14,388 nt of DNA from an uncultured Clostridium sp. (GCA_946575275.1 CAMNZV010000020.1:1-14388), one strand, 5' to 3'. Positions 6,670 to 13,038 are shown, numbered from the stretch's first letter. The notes: generated from the sequence alone by a model not told the origin. Numbers and translations are program-made.

Positions 6670-6676
6670 CAATTAA

Positions 6677-6710
6677 AATAATAAATAAACAAAGATGTTT
6701 ATTTATTATT
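6677..6710 (-). terminator. AT-only hairpin at the DUF1836 stop codon
   Basis: AATAATAAATAAACA (6677-6691) pairs perfectly over 15 bases with TGTTTATTTATTATT (6696-6710) across the four-base loop AAGA. The stem contains the DUF1836 stop codon and is followed on the minus strand by TTTTAATT. A terminator is plausible, but the stem is almost without GC pairs. Confidence 0.4.
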
Positions 6711-7293
6711 CTTCATACTCACTAACTATCTTTTTTACTAAGGTTTTTATTGCACTAGCTTGTGCTAACAAACTAATTACTATTATAAATATTTCAATTT
6801 TTTCTTTGTCTTCATCTTTAAGTTTTAATTTAGTAATTGTTTCTTCTAACTTATCATTATCAACAATTGAGCTTTTTAAAAAGGTATCAAAGCTGTTTTG
6901 TTGTATTTCTGAAAATATTTCAAATGCTGTTTCCCATGAAATTATGTCATCGTCTCTATCATTTATTTCATTAAAGGCCAATCTAAATACTTTTTTAATT
7001 TCTTCAGTTGTTAACACTGGTCTCATATAGCTTAATAAAACTAATTGTGCTAAATGCTGTTTGGTATATCCTCTTTTTTTACCATCCTCTGGCTTTGTAA
7101 TAACTTCACTTTTTATGTAGTTCTGTACTATATTATTAGTATACTTATCTTCTTCAAATTTATCATTTAAAAAATCTATAACTTGTGATAAAAATAAATC
7201 ATATTGTGGTAAATCATCAACTTTAATAATATTCTTTTCAGCCATGTCATTTACCAAACATTTTATTATATCTAAATCAAATCTATCACTCAT
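6706..7293 (-). CDS. DUF1836 domain protein, probable DNA-binding regulator
   Basis: This is a 195-residue cytoplasmic protein. Residues about 25-110 match the DUF1836 pattern: DLPQYDLFLSQVIDFLNDKF, then a MerR-like winged helix-turn-helix segment with YTNNIVQNYIKSEVITKP, and YTKQHLAQLVLLSYMRPVLTTEEIKKVF. The C-terminal third is helical and acidic/lysine-rich, ending with a hydrophobic helix (IEIFIIVISLLAQASAIKTLVKK). Targets are unknown for the family; a regulatory role is inferred from the fold. The ATG follows AGGTGG at 7 bases, and a promoter (TTGTAA-17-TATAAT) lies just upstream. It is transcribed away from abrB across a 400-base gap and appears monocistronic. Confidence 0.85.
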   Translation of the reverse strand: MSDRFDLDIIKCLVNDMAEKNIIKVDDLPQYDLFLSQVIDFLNDKFEEDKYTNNIVQNYIKSEVITKPEDGKKRGYTKQHLAQLVLLSYMRPVLTTEEIKKVFRLAFNEINDRDDDIISWETAFEIFSEIQQNSFDTFLKSSIVDNDKLEETITKLKLKDEDKEKIEIFIIVISLLAQASAIKTLVKKIVSEYEE

Positions 7294-7326
7294 ATTTATA
7301 CCACCTTTCCCTTTATTTTAGTTTAT

Positions 7327-7355
7327 ATTATATAGTATATAAAAACTTATTACAA
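7327..7355 (-). promoter_or_regulatory. Promoter of the DUF1836 gene
   Basis: On the minus strand TTGTAA (7355-7350) and a perfect TATAAT (7332-7327) are separated by 17 bases. The -10 is about 34 bases from the ATG. Confidence 0.6.
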
Positions 7356-7536
7356 GTTATTTTGTTAAATAATCCTTTTAAAATGTTATGTTTAATTAAT
7401 GCTCTATTTTATTTTTCCTCATTTTTTTTATTTTATAACATTCCTTCGATTTTATGGTATAATATATTTGACATTTTATTCATACCCAAGAAATAACAAA
7501 ATATCTCAATGTTTTGGTAAATTTGTATGTAAAGTA

Positions 7537-7565
7537 TTGACAGTTATTAGAATAGGTGGTATATT
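7537..7565 (+). promoter_or_regulatory. Distal abrB promoter
   Basis: TTGACA (7537-7542), a 17-base spacer and TATATT (7560-7565): the -35 is exact and the -10 has one mismatch. It is followed 52 bases later by a second promoter in the same direction. Confidence 0.65.
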
Positions 7566-7617
7566 TTAATTGTACCCACAATACTAAAATAAAATTTGTG
7601 ATTTATTCACTTTTATG

Positions 7618-7646
7618 TTGACTTTAAATTACAATTTTAGTAAAAT
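7618..7646 (+). promoter_or_regulatory. Proximal abrB promoter
   Basis: TTGACT (7618-7623), a 17-base spacer and TAAAAT (7641-7646). Transcription would start near 7653, about 40 bases before the ATG and just ahead of a Spo0A box. Confidence 0.65.
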
Positions 7647-7658
7647 AACATAGTGGAA

Positions 7659-7665
7659 TGTCGAA
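7659..7665 (+). promoter_or_regulatory. Spo0A box in the abrB leader
   Basis: TGTCGAA is a perfect TGNCGAA match, placed about +7 to +13 relative to the proximal promoter. In B. subtilis, Spo0A~P represses abrB through 0A boxes downstream of its promoters, so both the gene and the site position agree with a known circuit. Confidence 0.6.
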
Positions 7666-7692
7666 AGATGTAATTACAAGGAGGAATTTTTT

Positions 7693-7938
7693 ATGAAATC
7701 AACAGGTGTAGTAAGAAGAGTAGACGAATTAGGAAGAATTGTTATTCCTATAGAATTAAGAAGGACTTTAGACATAGCTGAAAAAGATGCTTTAGAAATC
7801 TATGTAGATGGTGAACAAATCATACTTAAGAAGTATGAACCAGCATGTATCTTCTGTGGCGATGCTAGAGATGTTCTTAACTACAAAGGAAAGAACATTT
7901 GCAAAAACTGTTTAGAAGAAATGAAAACAACTAAATAA
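7693..7938 (+). CDS. abrB: AbrB/SpoVT-family transition-state regulator with four-Cys C-terminus
   Basis: This is a small DNA-binding regulator of the transition from growth to stationary phase and sporulation. Residues 1-48 form a nearly canonical AbrB swapped-hairpin domain (MKSTGVVRRVDELGRIVIPI, then ELRRTLDIAEKDALEIYVDG), with Arg8, Arg15, Arg23 and Arg24 in the DNA-contact positions of AbrB. Instead of the Bacillus C-terminal multimerisation domain it has a 33-residue tail with paired cysteines, CIFC (52-55) and CKNC (70-73), which look like a zinc-ribbon or treble-clef knuckle. The total is 81 residues. The start is secured by AAGGAGG at 8 bases. Two tandem promoters and a Spo0A box precede it, and a shared terminator follows. 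It converges on trmN6-rsmI and diverges from DUF1836. This tail is, to my recollection, common in clostridial AbrB proteins. Confidence 0.95.
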   Translation: MKSTGVVRRVDELGRIVIPIELRRTLDIAEKDALEIYVDGEQIILKKYEPACIFCGDARDVLNYKGKNICKNCLEEMKTTK

Positions 7939-7951
7939 TTATTGCTACATA

Positions 7952-7986
7952 AAAAAAATAGAGTATTCCCCATACTCTATTTTTTT
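7952..7986. terminator. Bidirectional terminator between abrB and rsmI
   Basis: ATAGAGTAT (7958-7966) pairs with ATACTCTAT (7972-7980) around the loop TCCCC. It is flanked by A's on the left and T's on the right, so each strand ends in a T run. It serves abrB on the plus strand and rsmI, whose stop is at 7989, on the minus strand. Confidence 0.88.
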
Positions 7987-7988
7987 AT

Positions 7989-8831
7989 TTACCTAATAGT
8001 CACTTTGTAAACCTCATTTTTAGGTAAACCTCTCATTTTGGCTACTTTTTTAATGGCCTCCTTTTTATCAATTCCTTCTTCAATAAAAATATCAACATGT
8101 TCCTGTATGGATAAATCCTGCCACTTCTTTTCATTTTCTTCCTTAAATTCTATATCCCCTTTTCCCTCTATAACCATTACAAATTCACCTTTTATTACCC
8201 TGTTATTTAGGTTCTCTAAAACATCTTCTATTTTCCCTCTTATAATTTCTTCGTGTAACTTTGTAAGTTCTCTGCATAATGCAATATTTCTATTTCCTAA
8301 AGATTCTTTTATTATATTTAATGTTTTTATAATTCTATAGGGAGACTCATATAGAATTATTGTTTCTCTTACGTTATTTATCTCACTTAAAAGAATATTC
8401 CTTTCCTTATTATCCCTTGGGAAAAAGCCTCTAAATATAAATTTAGTAGTGTCTATTCCTGAGTATACCAAGGATGTTGTAATGGCTGTAGCCCCTGGCA
8501 AAACCTGGAATTCTATATTTTCTTCAATACATTTACTTACGATAACAGCACCCGGATCTGAAATTCCTGGTGTTCCTGCATCTGTTACTATTGCTACATC
8601 TTTACCCTCTTTAATAAAATCAAGAATTTCTATACTTTTCCCCTGTTCATTATGTTTATGATAGCTAATTAAAGTTTTTTTAATTTCATAATGATTTAAT
8701 AATTTAAGACTTTGCCTTGTATCTTCTGCTGCAATTATATCCACACTTTTCAACACCTCTAAGGCCCTTAATGTAATATCTTTCAAATTGCCAATAGGGG
8801 TTGGTACTAAATATAACTTTCCATAATTCAT
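7989..8831 (-). CDS. rsmI: 16S rRNA (cytidine(1402)-2'-O)-methyltransferase
   Basis: RsmI methylates the 2'-O of C1402 in the decoding centre of 16S rRNA using SAM. The 280-residue protein has the tetrapyrrole-methylase fold. Landmarks are LYLVPTPIGNLKDIT (6-20), AEDTRQS (35-41), SYHKHNE (56-62), VTDAGTPGISDPG (82-94), LPGATA (111-116), the GFFPRD segment (135-140) and YESPYR (161-166), followed by a small helical C-terminus ending LPKNEVYKVTIR. I start at the ATG at 8831, which has GAGGTGA 8 bases upstream and begins at the conserved N-terminus. An upstream in-frame ATG at 8876 would add 15 residues and overlap trmN6. The trmN6 stop is 13 bases before this start, so they form an operon. Confidence 0.96.
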   Translation of the reverse strand: MNYGKLYLVPTPIGNLKDITLRALEVLKSVDIIAAEDTRQSLKLLNHYEIKKTLISYHKHNEQGKSIEILDFIKEGKDVAIVTDAGTPGISDPGAVIVSKCIEENIEFQVLPGATAITTSLVYSGIDTTKFIFRGFFPRDNKERNILLSEINNVRETIILYESPYRIIKTLNIIKESLGNRNIALCRELTKLHEEIIRGKIEDVLENLNNRVIKGEFVMVIEGKGDIEFKEENEKKWQDLSIQEHVDIFIEEGIDKKEAIKKVAKMRGLPKNEVYKVTIR

Positions 8832-8844
8832 TTTAACTTTCACC

Positions 8845-9570
8845 TCACCTATTATATATTTCATTAATTTCATCACTATATTCTAGAGCATCTTTGTACA
8901 CATATAGGGGTGCTTCCCATTTTAAAAACTTTCCACCAAAATTTTGTCCTTCTATTAATACAATATTAGGTGGCTTTTTAGTATTTGGATGTACCATTCT
9001 TATTCTCTTTGGCTCTATATTATATTTTCTCATCAAGGTTATAATATCTGCTAATCTCTCAGGTCTATGAACCATAAAAATTCTCCCATTATCCTTTAAC
9101 ACACTTTTCCCTGCAACTATTACATCTTCAAGATTACACATAATTTCATGCCTAGATATTGCAAGCTTATCACTTGGATTCTTTATTCCAGCCAAATTTA
9201 TTTTATAAGGTGGATTTACTGTTACCACATCAACTTTATCTAATTGTTTTAAAAAATCTATATCTTTTAAATCTCTATTTATAAAGGATATAGTATTACT
9301 TAAATTATTTATTTTTGAACTTCTATTTGCCATTTCAACCATATCTTCTTGTATTTCAATACCTATGATTTTTTTTGTTTCATATCTTCCCCAAATTAAA
9401 AAAGGAATTGCCCCTGTTCCAGAACATAAATCAATAACTGTATCCCTTTTCTTTGCCTTTGTAAAATCAGCAAGAATTACAGCATCTATTCCAAATTTAA
9501 AATTATCTTTTTTTTGTAGTAACCTTAATCCTTTTAATTGCAAATCATCAATTAATTCATCTATTCTCAT
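8845..9570 (-). CDS. trmN6: tRNA1(Val) (adenine(37)-N6)-methyltransferase
   Basis: This is a SAM-dependent class I methyltransferase of the YfiC/TrmN6 family, expected to make m6A at A37 of a valine tRNA. The 241 residues show KFGIDAVILADFTK (25-38), SAM motif I VIDLCSGTGAIPFL (45-58), IGIEIQEDMVEMA (69-81) and the catalytic NPPY (119-122) used by N6-adenine methyltransferases. The family also includes enzymes of other specificity, so the exact tRNA target is inferred from the strong overall match. It is the first gene of the trmN6-rsmI operon, an association frequent in Firmicutes. The ATG has a modest AAAGG about 10 bases upstream. A TATAAT with a weak -35 lies about 30 bases before it. Confidence 0.9.
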   Translation of the reverse strand: MRIDELIDDLQLKGLRLLQKKDNFKFGIDAVILADFTKAKKRDTVIDLCSGTGAIPFLIWGRYETKKIIGIEIQEDMVEMANRSSKINNLSNTISFINRDLKDIDFLKQLDKVDVVTVNPPYKINLAGIKNPSDKLAISRHEIMCNLEDVIVAGKSVLKDNGRIFMVHRPERLADIITLMRKYNIEPKRIRMVHPNTKKPPNIVLIEGQNFGGKFLKWEAPLYVYKDALEYSDEINEIYNR

Positions 9571-9598
9571 AACCTTAAAACCTTTCTAAATAATATGT

Positions 9599-9627
9599 AT
9601 TATACCCTAACTTGCATCTTAAAACAA
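9599..9627 (-). promoter_or_regulatory. Promoter of trmN6-rsmI
   Basis: On the minus strand TTGTTT (9627-9622), a 17-base spacer and a perfect TATAAT (9604-9599). The -35 touches the end of the neighbouring terminator stem, so the two signals are packed together. Confidence 0.5.
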
Positions 9628-9670
9628 ATAAGAAATTCCAGAGTGTTATCCCCTGGAATTTCTTATTTGT
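9624..9670 (-). terminator. Terminator of the NlpC/P60 gene
   Basis: A perfect 18-bp stem, ACAAATAAGAAATTCCAG (9624-9641) with CTGGAATTTCTTATTTGT (9653-9670), around an 11-base loop. On the minus strand it is followed by TTTAAG and lies 20 bases after the NlpC/P60 stop codon. Confidence 0.8.
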
Positions 9671-9689
9671 ATTTATATAATTTTTATTA

Positions 9690-10907
9690 TTAATTTATAA
9701 TTCTTCTTGCTCTCCAGAACCTATACACTGGCGCTACCTTAACAACATCTCCAGTTTGTGGTGCATGAATCATCATACCATTTCCAATATAAATACCAAC
9801 ATGATCTTTATGTGGGAAAATTAAATCCCCCGGCTTTAAATTTGCATAAGATACTTCTACCCCTTTATTAATCTGATTATATGTAGTTCTTTCTATGTCA
9901 ATACCTGCTGCTACTCTATAGCAATATGAAGTAAGACCTGAACAATCAAATGTATTTGGCCCTGCTGCTCCATATACATATTTCTTGCCTAGATGCTTGT
10001 AGGCTTCTTGTATAACAGCTGCAACATTACCTGAAACAGTTGATGAACCTCTATTTTGAGATGCTATTTCTTCTGCCTTCTTCTGTTTAATTAATTTTTC
10101 TGCTGTACTTATAGCTGAATTAACCTTACTTATAACAGTTGGACTCTTAAGTTGATTATTTTTCAATTCTACAAGTTGAGCTTTAGAATTTGAAATAGAA
10201 TTGTAATCACTTCCAGAATTAGTAGCATTAGCAATAATAGGCGTTACAATATCCATCTCAAGTGGAGCTAAATATTGACTATCAAACTTAACTTGTTCTG
10301 CCTTGCTTTCTGCAAGTAAACTTTGTTGTTCTACTTTTTTACTTTCCAATTCATTTTTTTGTGATTTAATTTCATCATTAACTGCAACAATTTCTTGGCT
10401 CTTTACTTCTAATGATGCAACCTTTTCATCTAGCTTGTCCTTTTCTTCATTAAGAATATCTATTGCTTCATTATCAAGTTCTACTACAGTTTTAGCTGAA
10501 TCAATCTTACTTATTAAATCACTTATACTAGTTGCAGAAAATATAATTGCTAAATAAGAAGTTTGTCCACCTGATTTATAAACCTCTCTTAATCTTTCTC
10601 CAAGAACATCCTCTTGTTCACTTATCTTAGTTTTTGATTGCTCTATTTCCACATTTGTATTATCAATTTCGTTATTTATGCTTTGAATTTTTGCCATATT
10701 ATCATTGATTTTTATAACTAACGGACTTATTTGGTTGTCCAACACTTGAATATCCTGATTTATAGAATCAATTTTTTCTAATAATACGTTGTATTCACTT
10801 CTTGCATCCTCTACATTAGTAGGTTCTGCATTTACAATAAAATTTGGCACAGTATTTGTTAAAACTAGGACTCCTGCAATAATTACAGATATTAATCTTT
10901 TTTTCAT
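9690..10907 (-). CDS. Secreted coiled-coil NlpC/P60 peptidoglycan hydrolase
   Basis: This is a 405-residue exported murein hydrolase, expected to be a gamma-D-Glu-diaminopimelate endopeptidase acting outside the cell. Residues 1-26 form a signal peptide (MKKRLISVIIAGVLVLTNTV, then a VNA cleavage site). Residues about 35-215 are long coiled coils like those of PcsB/CwlO-type proteins, with KSGGQTSYLAIIFSATSISDLI in the middle. A Ser/Asn-rich linker follows, then the NlpC/P60 domain (about 303-405) with DCSG (nucleophile Cys322), DHVGIYIG (His369) and MMIHAP (His381) as the triad. The coiled coil is probably regulatory, perhaps contacting FtsEX, as in homologues. I start at 10907, with AGGAG 10 bases upstream. 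A longer TTG frame from 10988 would begin inside the promoter. The gene appears monocistronic. Confidence 0.93.
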   Translation of the reverse strand: MKKRLISVIIAGVLVLTNTVPNFIVNAEPTNVEDARSEYNVLLEKIDSINQDIQVLDNQISPLVIKINDNMAKIQSINNEIDNTNVEIEQSKTKISEQEDVLGERLREVYKSGGQTSYLAIIFSATSISDLISKIDSAKTVVELDNEAIDILNEEKDKLDEKVASLEVKSQEIVAVNDEIKSQKNELESKKVEQQSLLAESKAEQVKFDSQYLAPLEMDIVTPIIANATNSGSDYNSISNSKAQLVELKNNQLKSPTVISKVNSAISTAEKLIKQKKAEEIASQNRGSSTVSGNVAAVIQEAYKHLGKKYVYGAAGPNTFDCSGLTSYCYRVAAGIDIERTTYNQINKGVEVSYANLKPGDLIFPHKDHVGIYIGNGMMIHAPQTGDVVKVAPVYRFWRARRIIN

Positions 10908-10913
10908 TAACGC

Positions 10914-10929
10914 TGGTCTCCTACGACCA
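10914..10929 (-). promoter_or_regulatory. Small hairpin presenting the NlpC/P60 ribosome binding site
   Basis: In the mRNA, TGGTC and GACCA form a 5-bp stem with GTAGGA in the loop, so the core of the Shine-Dalgarno sequence sits in the loop. The stem is short and may be coincidental. Confidence 0.35.
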
Positions 10930-10959
10930 TACCCCCTTCCAAAATATAATTCATTTAAA

Positions 10960-10988
10960 ATTATAACATTTTGACTATGTTCTATCAA
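10960..10988 (-). promoter_or_regulatory. Promoter of the NlpC/P60 gene
   Basis: On the minus strand TTGATA (10988-10983), a 17-base spacer and a perfect TATAAT (10965-10960) preceded by TGT, giving an extended -10. The leader would be about 45 bases. A 10-bp palindrome TTGTTAACAA lies just upstream (10998-11007). Confidence 0.75.
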
Positions 10989-11153
10989 TGGGAAAACTTG
11001 TTAACAATTCTTTAACAAATATTTCTCCATTCCAACAACTATTATATCACTCTTTGGAAACATTTACACTACTTTTCTTGATTTTTTATTACAAATTCAT
11101 CTAATATCTGATTTATTTATGGAATGTTATATATGGAATTTCCTATAAAAAAG

Positions 11154-11182
11154 TTGACATTGTTAATTCTTAATTATATAAT
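11154..11182 (+). promoter_or_regulatory. Consensus promoter of tRNA-Pro
   Basis: TTGACA (11154-11159), exactly 17 bases, then TATAAT (11177-11182): all twelve consensus positions match. The expected start is near 11189, just before the tRNA. This fits a strongly transcribed stable RNA. Confidence 0.9.
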
Positions 11183-11193
11183 TTATTATGTTA

Positions 11194-11269
11194 CGGGGTG
11201 TGGCGCAGATGGGAGCGCGCGTGGTTTGGGACCATGAGGTCGCAGGTTCAATCCCTGTCACCCCGACCA
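11194..11269 (+). tRNA. tRNA-Pro, anticodon TGG
   Basis: A complete 76-base cloverleaf. The acceptor CGGGGTG (11194-11200) pairs with CACCCCG (11259-11265). The D stem is GCGC/GCGC. The anticodon stem CGTGG/CCATG has one G-U pair and the loop TTTGGGA with anticodon TGG at 11227-11229. The T arm is GCAGG-TTCAATC-CCTGT. The discriminator is A and CCA is encoded (11267-11269). TGG reads CCN proline codons through wobble. It stands alone with its own promoter and terminator. Confidence 0.97.
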
Positions 11270-11273
11270 AAGT

Positions 11274-11309
11274 AATAAAAGGTAGACACAGTTATGTCTA
11301 CCTTTTATT
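11274..11309. terminator. Terminator of tRNA-Pro, overlapping the convergent small gene
   Basis: A perfect 15-bp stem, AATAAAAGGTAGACA (11274-11288) with TGTCTACCTTTTATT (11295-11309), loop CAGTTA, then TTTA. It starts four bases after the tRNA CCA. The stop codon of the minus-strand 37-codon gene (11298-11300) lies inside the right arm, so the hairpin may end both transcripts. Confidence 0.85.
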
Positions 11310-11411
11310 TTTATCCTTATCTTTATAGCTTGCCTTTTTAGAGGCAGCTTTGCACAAAGATAATGTTAAAATAACTATAAAAATATATAACACTATTAAT
11401 ACTAAAATCAT
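11298..11411 (-). CDS. 37-residue single-pass membrane microprotein
   Basis: This is a short frame that length cut-offs would miss. The product starts MILVLIVLYIFIVILTLSLC, an uninterrupted hydrophobic stretch of about 19 residues after Met. It ends with a 17-residue tail containing seven Lys and one Arg (KAASKKASYKDKDKNKR). The positive-inside rule would put the C-terminus in the cytoplasm. AAGGAG lies 8 bases before the ATG (11425-11420), as good a ribosome binding site as any in the window. It is divergent from the HAD gene and convergent with tRNA-Pro, whose terminator covers its stop codon. I do not recognise a family; a stress-linked or complex-subunit microprotein, or a type I-toxin-like peptide, are possibilities only. 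No clear promoter is seen. Confidence 0.6.
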   Translation of the reverse strand: MILVLIVLYIFIVILTLSLCKAASKKASYKDKDKNKR

Positions 11412-11498
11412 ATAATATACTCCTTAATTAACTAATTAAGTATTTCAACAATTTTATAATCAAATTTCTAAATAATAATTTTTTTGGAGGTAATAACT

Positions 11499-12146
11499 AT
11501 GTTTCCTAATATAAAAGCTGCAATTTTTGACTTAGATGGAACCTTAGTAGATTCAATGTGGGTATGGGATAAAATTGACAAAGACTACTTTAATTCCATT
11601 AATATTCCTATGCCTAAAAACTTAAAAGAGGAGATTAACCACCTTAGTTTTGAACAAACAGCTCTATACTTTAAAACTAAATATAATCTTACTAGTTCTA
11701 TTGAAGATATAATATTAAATTGGACAAACATGGCTATACATGAGTACTCTCATGAGGTTCCTTTAAAAGAAGGAGCTTTAGATTATATACTATACCTTAA
11801 AAAAAATAAAATAAAAATTGGACTTGCTACAAGTAATTCATACCCACTACTTGAAGCCACATTAAAGAATAATAACATCTATCACTATTTCGATACAATT
11901 ACTACTTCCTCTGAAGTAAACAAAAGTAAAAGCAACCCTGACGTATACTTGTTAGCAGCAAAAAAACTAGGCATATCCCCTAGTAGTTGTGTCGTCTTTG
12001 AGGATATTATGGAAGGTGTCCTTGGTGCTAAATCTGCTGGAATGAAAACTGTTGCAGTTTATGATAAATATGCTATACATCAAAAAAATGAATTAATAAA
12101 TGTTGCCGATCTTTATATTGAAAATTATTTTGAATTACTTCAATAA
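11499..12146 (+). CDS. HAD-superfamily phosphatase (beta-phosphoglucomutase-like, subfamily IA)
   Basis: This is a cytoplasmic HAD hydrolase of 215 residues. Motif I is FDLDGTLVDS (10-19), with nucleophile Asp11 and acid/base Asp13. Motif II is GLATSNS (108-114). Motif III is a lysine in the NKSKSNPDVY region (141-150). Motif IV is VVFEDIMEGVLGAKSAGM (165-182), with Glu168/Asp169 as Mg ligands. The helical cap (about 20-85) follows motif I, as in type C1 caps. The family covers phosphatases of sugar phosphates and phosphoglucomutases, so the substrate is unknown. The start is the ATG preceded by GGAGG at 8 bases; an in-frame TTG five codons upstream overlaps that site. A TATAAT at 11455-11460 without a clear -35 may be its promoter. 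Confidence 0.9.
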   Translation: MFPNIKAAIFDLDGTLVDSMWVWDKIDKDYFNSINIPMPKNLKEEINHLSFEQTALYFKTKYNLTSSIEDIILNWTNMAIHEYSHEVPLKEGALDYILYLKKNKIKIGLATSNSYPLLEATLKNNNIYHYFDTITTSSEVNKSKSNPDVYLLAAKKLGISPSSCVVFEDIMEGVLGAKSAGMKTVAVYDKYAIHQKNELINVADLYIENYFELLQ

Positions 12147-12150
12147 TTAA

Positions 12151-12214
12151 AATAAGACGTCCTTCTTGTAATATAGTGATATATAAATTATTACAAAAAG
12201 GAGGTCTATTTATT
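12151..12214. terminator. Imperfect long hairpin between convergent HAD and ppiC genes
   Basis: The arm 12151-12173 pairs with 12189-12214. AGAC, TCCTT and TTGTAATA helices are separated by single G/G and C/A mismatches, giving 17 paired bases around a 15-base loop. On the minus strand it is followed by TTATTTTAATT. It lies between two convergent genes and most likely terminates ppiC, and possibly the HAD gene too. Confidence 0.5.
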
Positions 12215-12234
12215 AACTTCTAATTTTTATATTT

Positions 12235-12981
12235 TTACTTTCTGTCCACTCCATATTTTGCTTCTAATTCTTTTAATAGTTCTGCGTATTTCTTTTGCTG
12301 AGCATCTTGTGTTAACTTTTGAATTATTGAATCTTTAGTTTCTTCATAGCTTTTAACTGCTTCTTCGCCTTTATTATACACCTTAATTAAATGATATCCA
12401 AATTGTGTTTGTACAGGATCAGTTAAAACTCCAATTTCACTGTCAAAAGCAACTGTTTCAAATTCTGGAACCATCATACCTCTTTTAAATGGTCCTAAAT
12501 CGCCACCCTCTTCTTTTGATGGACAGCTTGAATTAATCTTTGCTGCTTCTTCAAAAGTTACCTTACCTTCTTCAATTTCTTTCTTTATCTCATTAGCCTT
12601 TTCTAAAGAGTCCACTAAAATATGCTTTGCTGAAACAGAAGCTTCCTCCTTAAATAAATCTTTATTATCCCCATAAAACTTTTCTGCCTCTGCCTCTGTT
12701 ATTGTAACATCACCTAAAACCTTATTGATAGTTACTTGAGTTAAAAGTTCTTTTGCTAAAGCTTTAACAGTTGCCTTATAATCATCTGCCTTATCTAATC
12801 CTATTTCTTCTCCAAACTTACTCATTAATTCAAAGCCAATTGTTTGTTCTAATAATTGCTTTTTACCCTCTTCACTTGCAAAATACCCCCTATTTTCTTC
12901 TGGATATCTAGCTATAATTCTATTTAGGTCTTCGTTTGTTATTTCATTTCCTGCAGCTACTGCCAATATTTTATTTTCCAT
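12235..12981 (-). CDS. Parvulin-type peptidyl-prolyl isomerase (PpiC/PrsA-like), cytoplasmic
   Basis: This is a 248-residue foldase. An N-terminal SurA/PrsA-like helical region (about 1-110, starting with LAVAAGNEITNEDLNRII) precedes one parvulin domain (about 114-202). The domain has ASVSAKHILV (114-123), FEEAAKINSSCPSKEEGGDLGPF (133-155), MVPEFETVAFDSEIG and QTQFGYHLIKV (191-201). A helical C-terminus ends at KYGVDRK. Unlike PrsA there is no signal peptide and no lipobox Cys, so it should act in the cytoplasm on nascent or stress-damaged proteins. The ATG has AAAGGAG 7 bases upstream, and no earlier start could add a signal peptide. A promoter (TTGTTA-17-TGATAAAAT) lies upstream. The gene diverges from bcp-ung. 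Confidence 0.92.
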   Translation of the reverse strand: MENKILAVAAGNEITNEDLNRIIARYPEENRGYFASEEGKKQLLEQTIGFELMSKFGEEIGLDKADDYKATVKALAKELLTQVTINKVLGDVTITEAEAEKFYGDNKDLFKEEASVSAKHILVDSLEKANEIKKEIEEGKVTFEEAAKINSSCPSKEEGGDLGPFKRGMMVPEFETVAFDSEIGVLTDPVQTQFGYHLIKVYNKGEEAVKSYEETKDSIIQKLTQDAQQKKYAELLKELEAKYGVDRK

Positions 12982-13009
12982 TACTACACTCCTTTTTTTT
13001 AATAATATT

Positions 13010-13038
13010 ATTTTATCAGTATATATAGATTATAACAA
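13010..13038 (-). promoter_or_regulatory. Promoter of the parvulin gene
   Basis: On the minus strand TTGTTA (13038-13033), a 17-base spacer and TAAAAT (13015-13010) preceded by TGA, giving an extended -10. The leader is about 25 bases. Confidence 0.65.

Larger units (their letters stand above)
7356..7692. other. Divergent regulatory gap between DUF1836 and abrB
   Basis: This stretch has no gene. On the plus strand it carries an extended -10 (TGGTATAAT, 7455-7463) without a good -35, two further sigma-A-type promoters described separately, a 9-bp inverted repeat TACTAAAAT/ATTTTAGTA (7582-7590 with 7634-7642), a Spo0A box and the abrB ribosome binding site. Its length and AT-richness suit binding by AbrB itself, which is autoregulatory in Bacillus; that is inference. 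Confidence 0.6.

Noticed and set aside
8832..8876. Longer rsmI start at 8876
   Set aside because: It would overlap trmN6, lacks a good ribosome binding site and adds residues before the conserved N-terminus; ATG 8831 has GAGGTGA.
10908..10988. Longer NlpC/P60 frame starting with TTG at 10988
   Set aside because: The TTG is part of the -35 element, and the extension would bury the clear signal peptide that starts at 10907.
12151..12214. Miniature transposon (MITE) between HAD and ppiC
   Set aside because: The inverted arms are imperfect, no target duplication is visible, and the position between convergent genes is better explained by a terminator.
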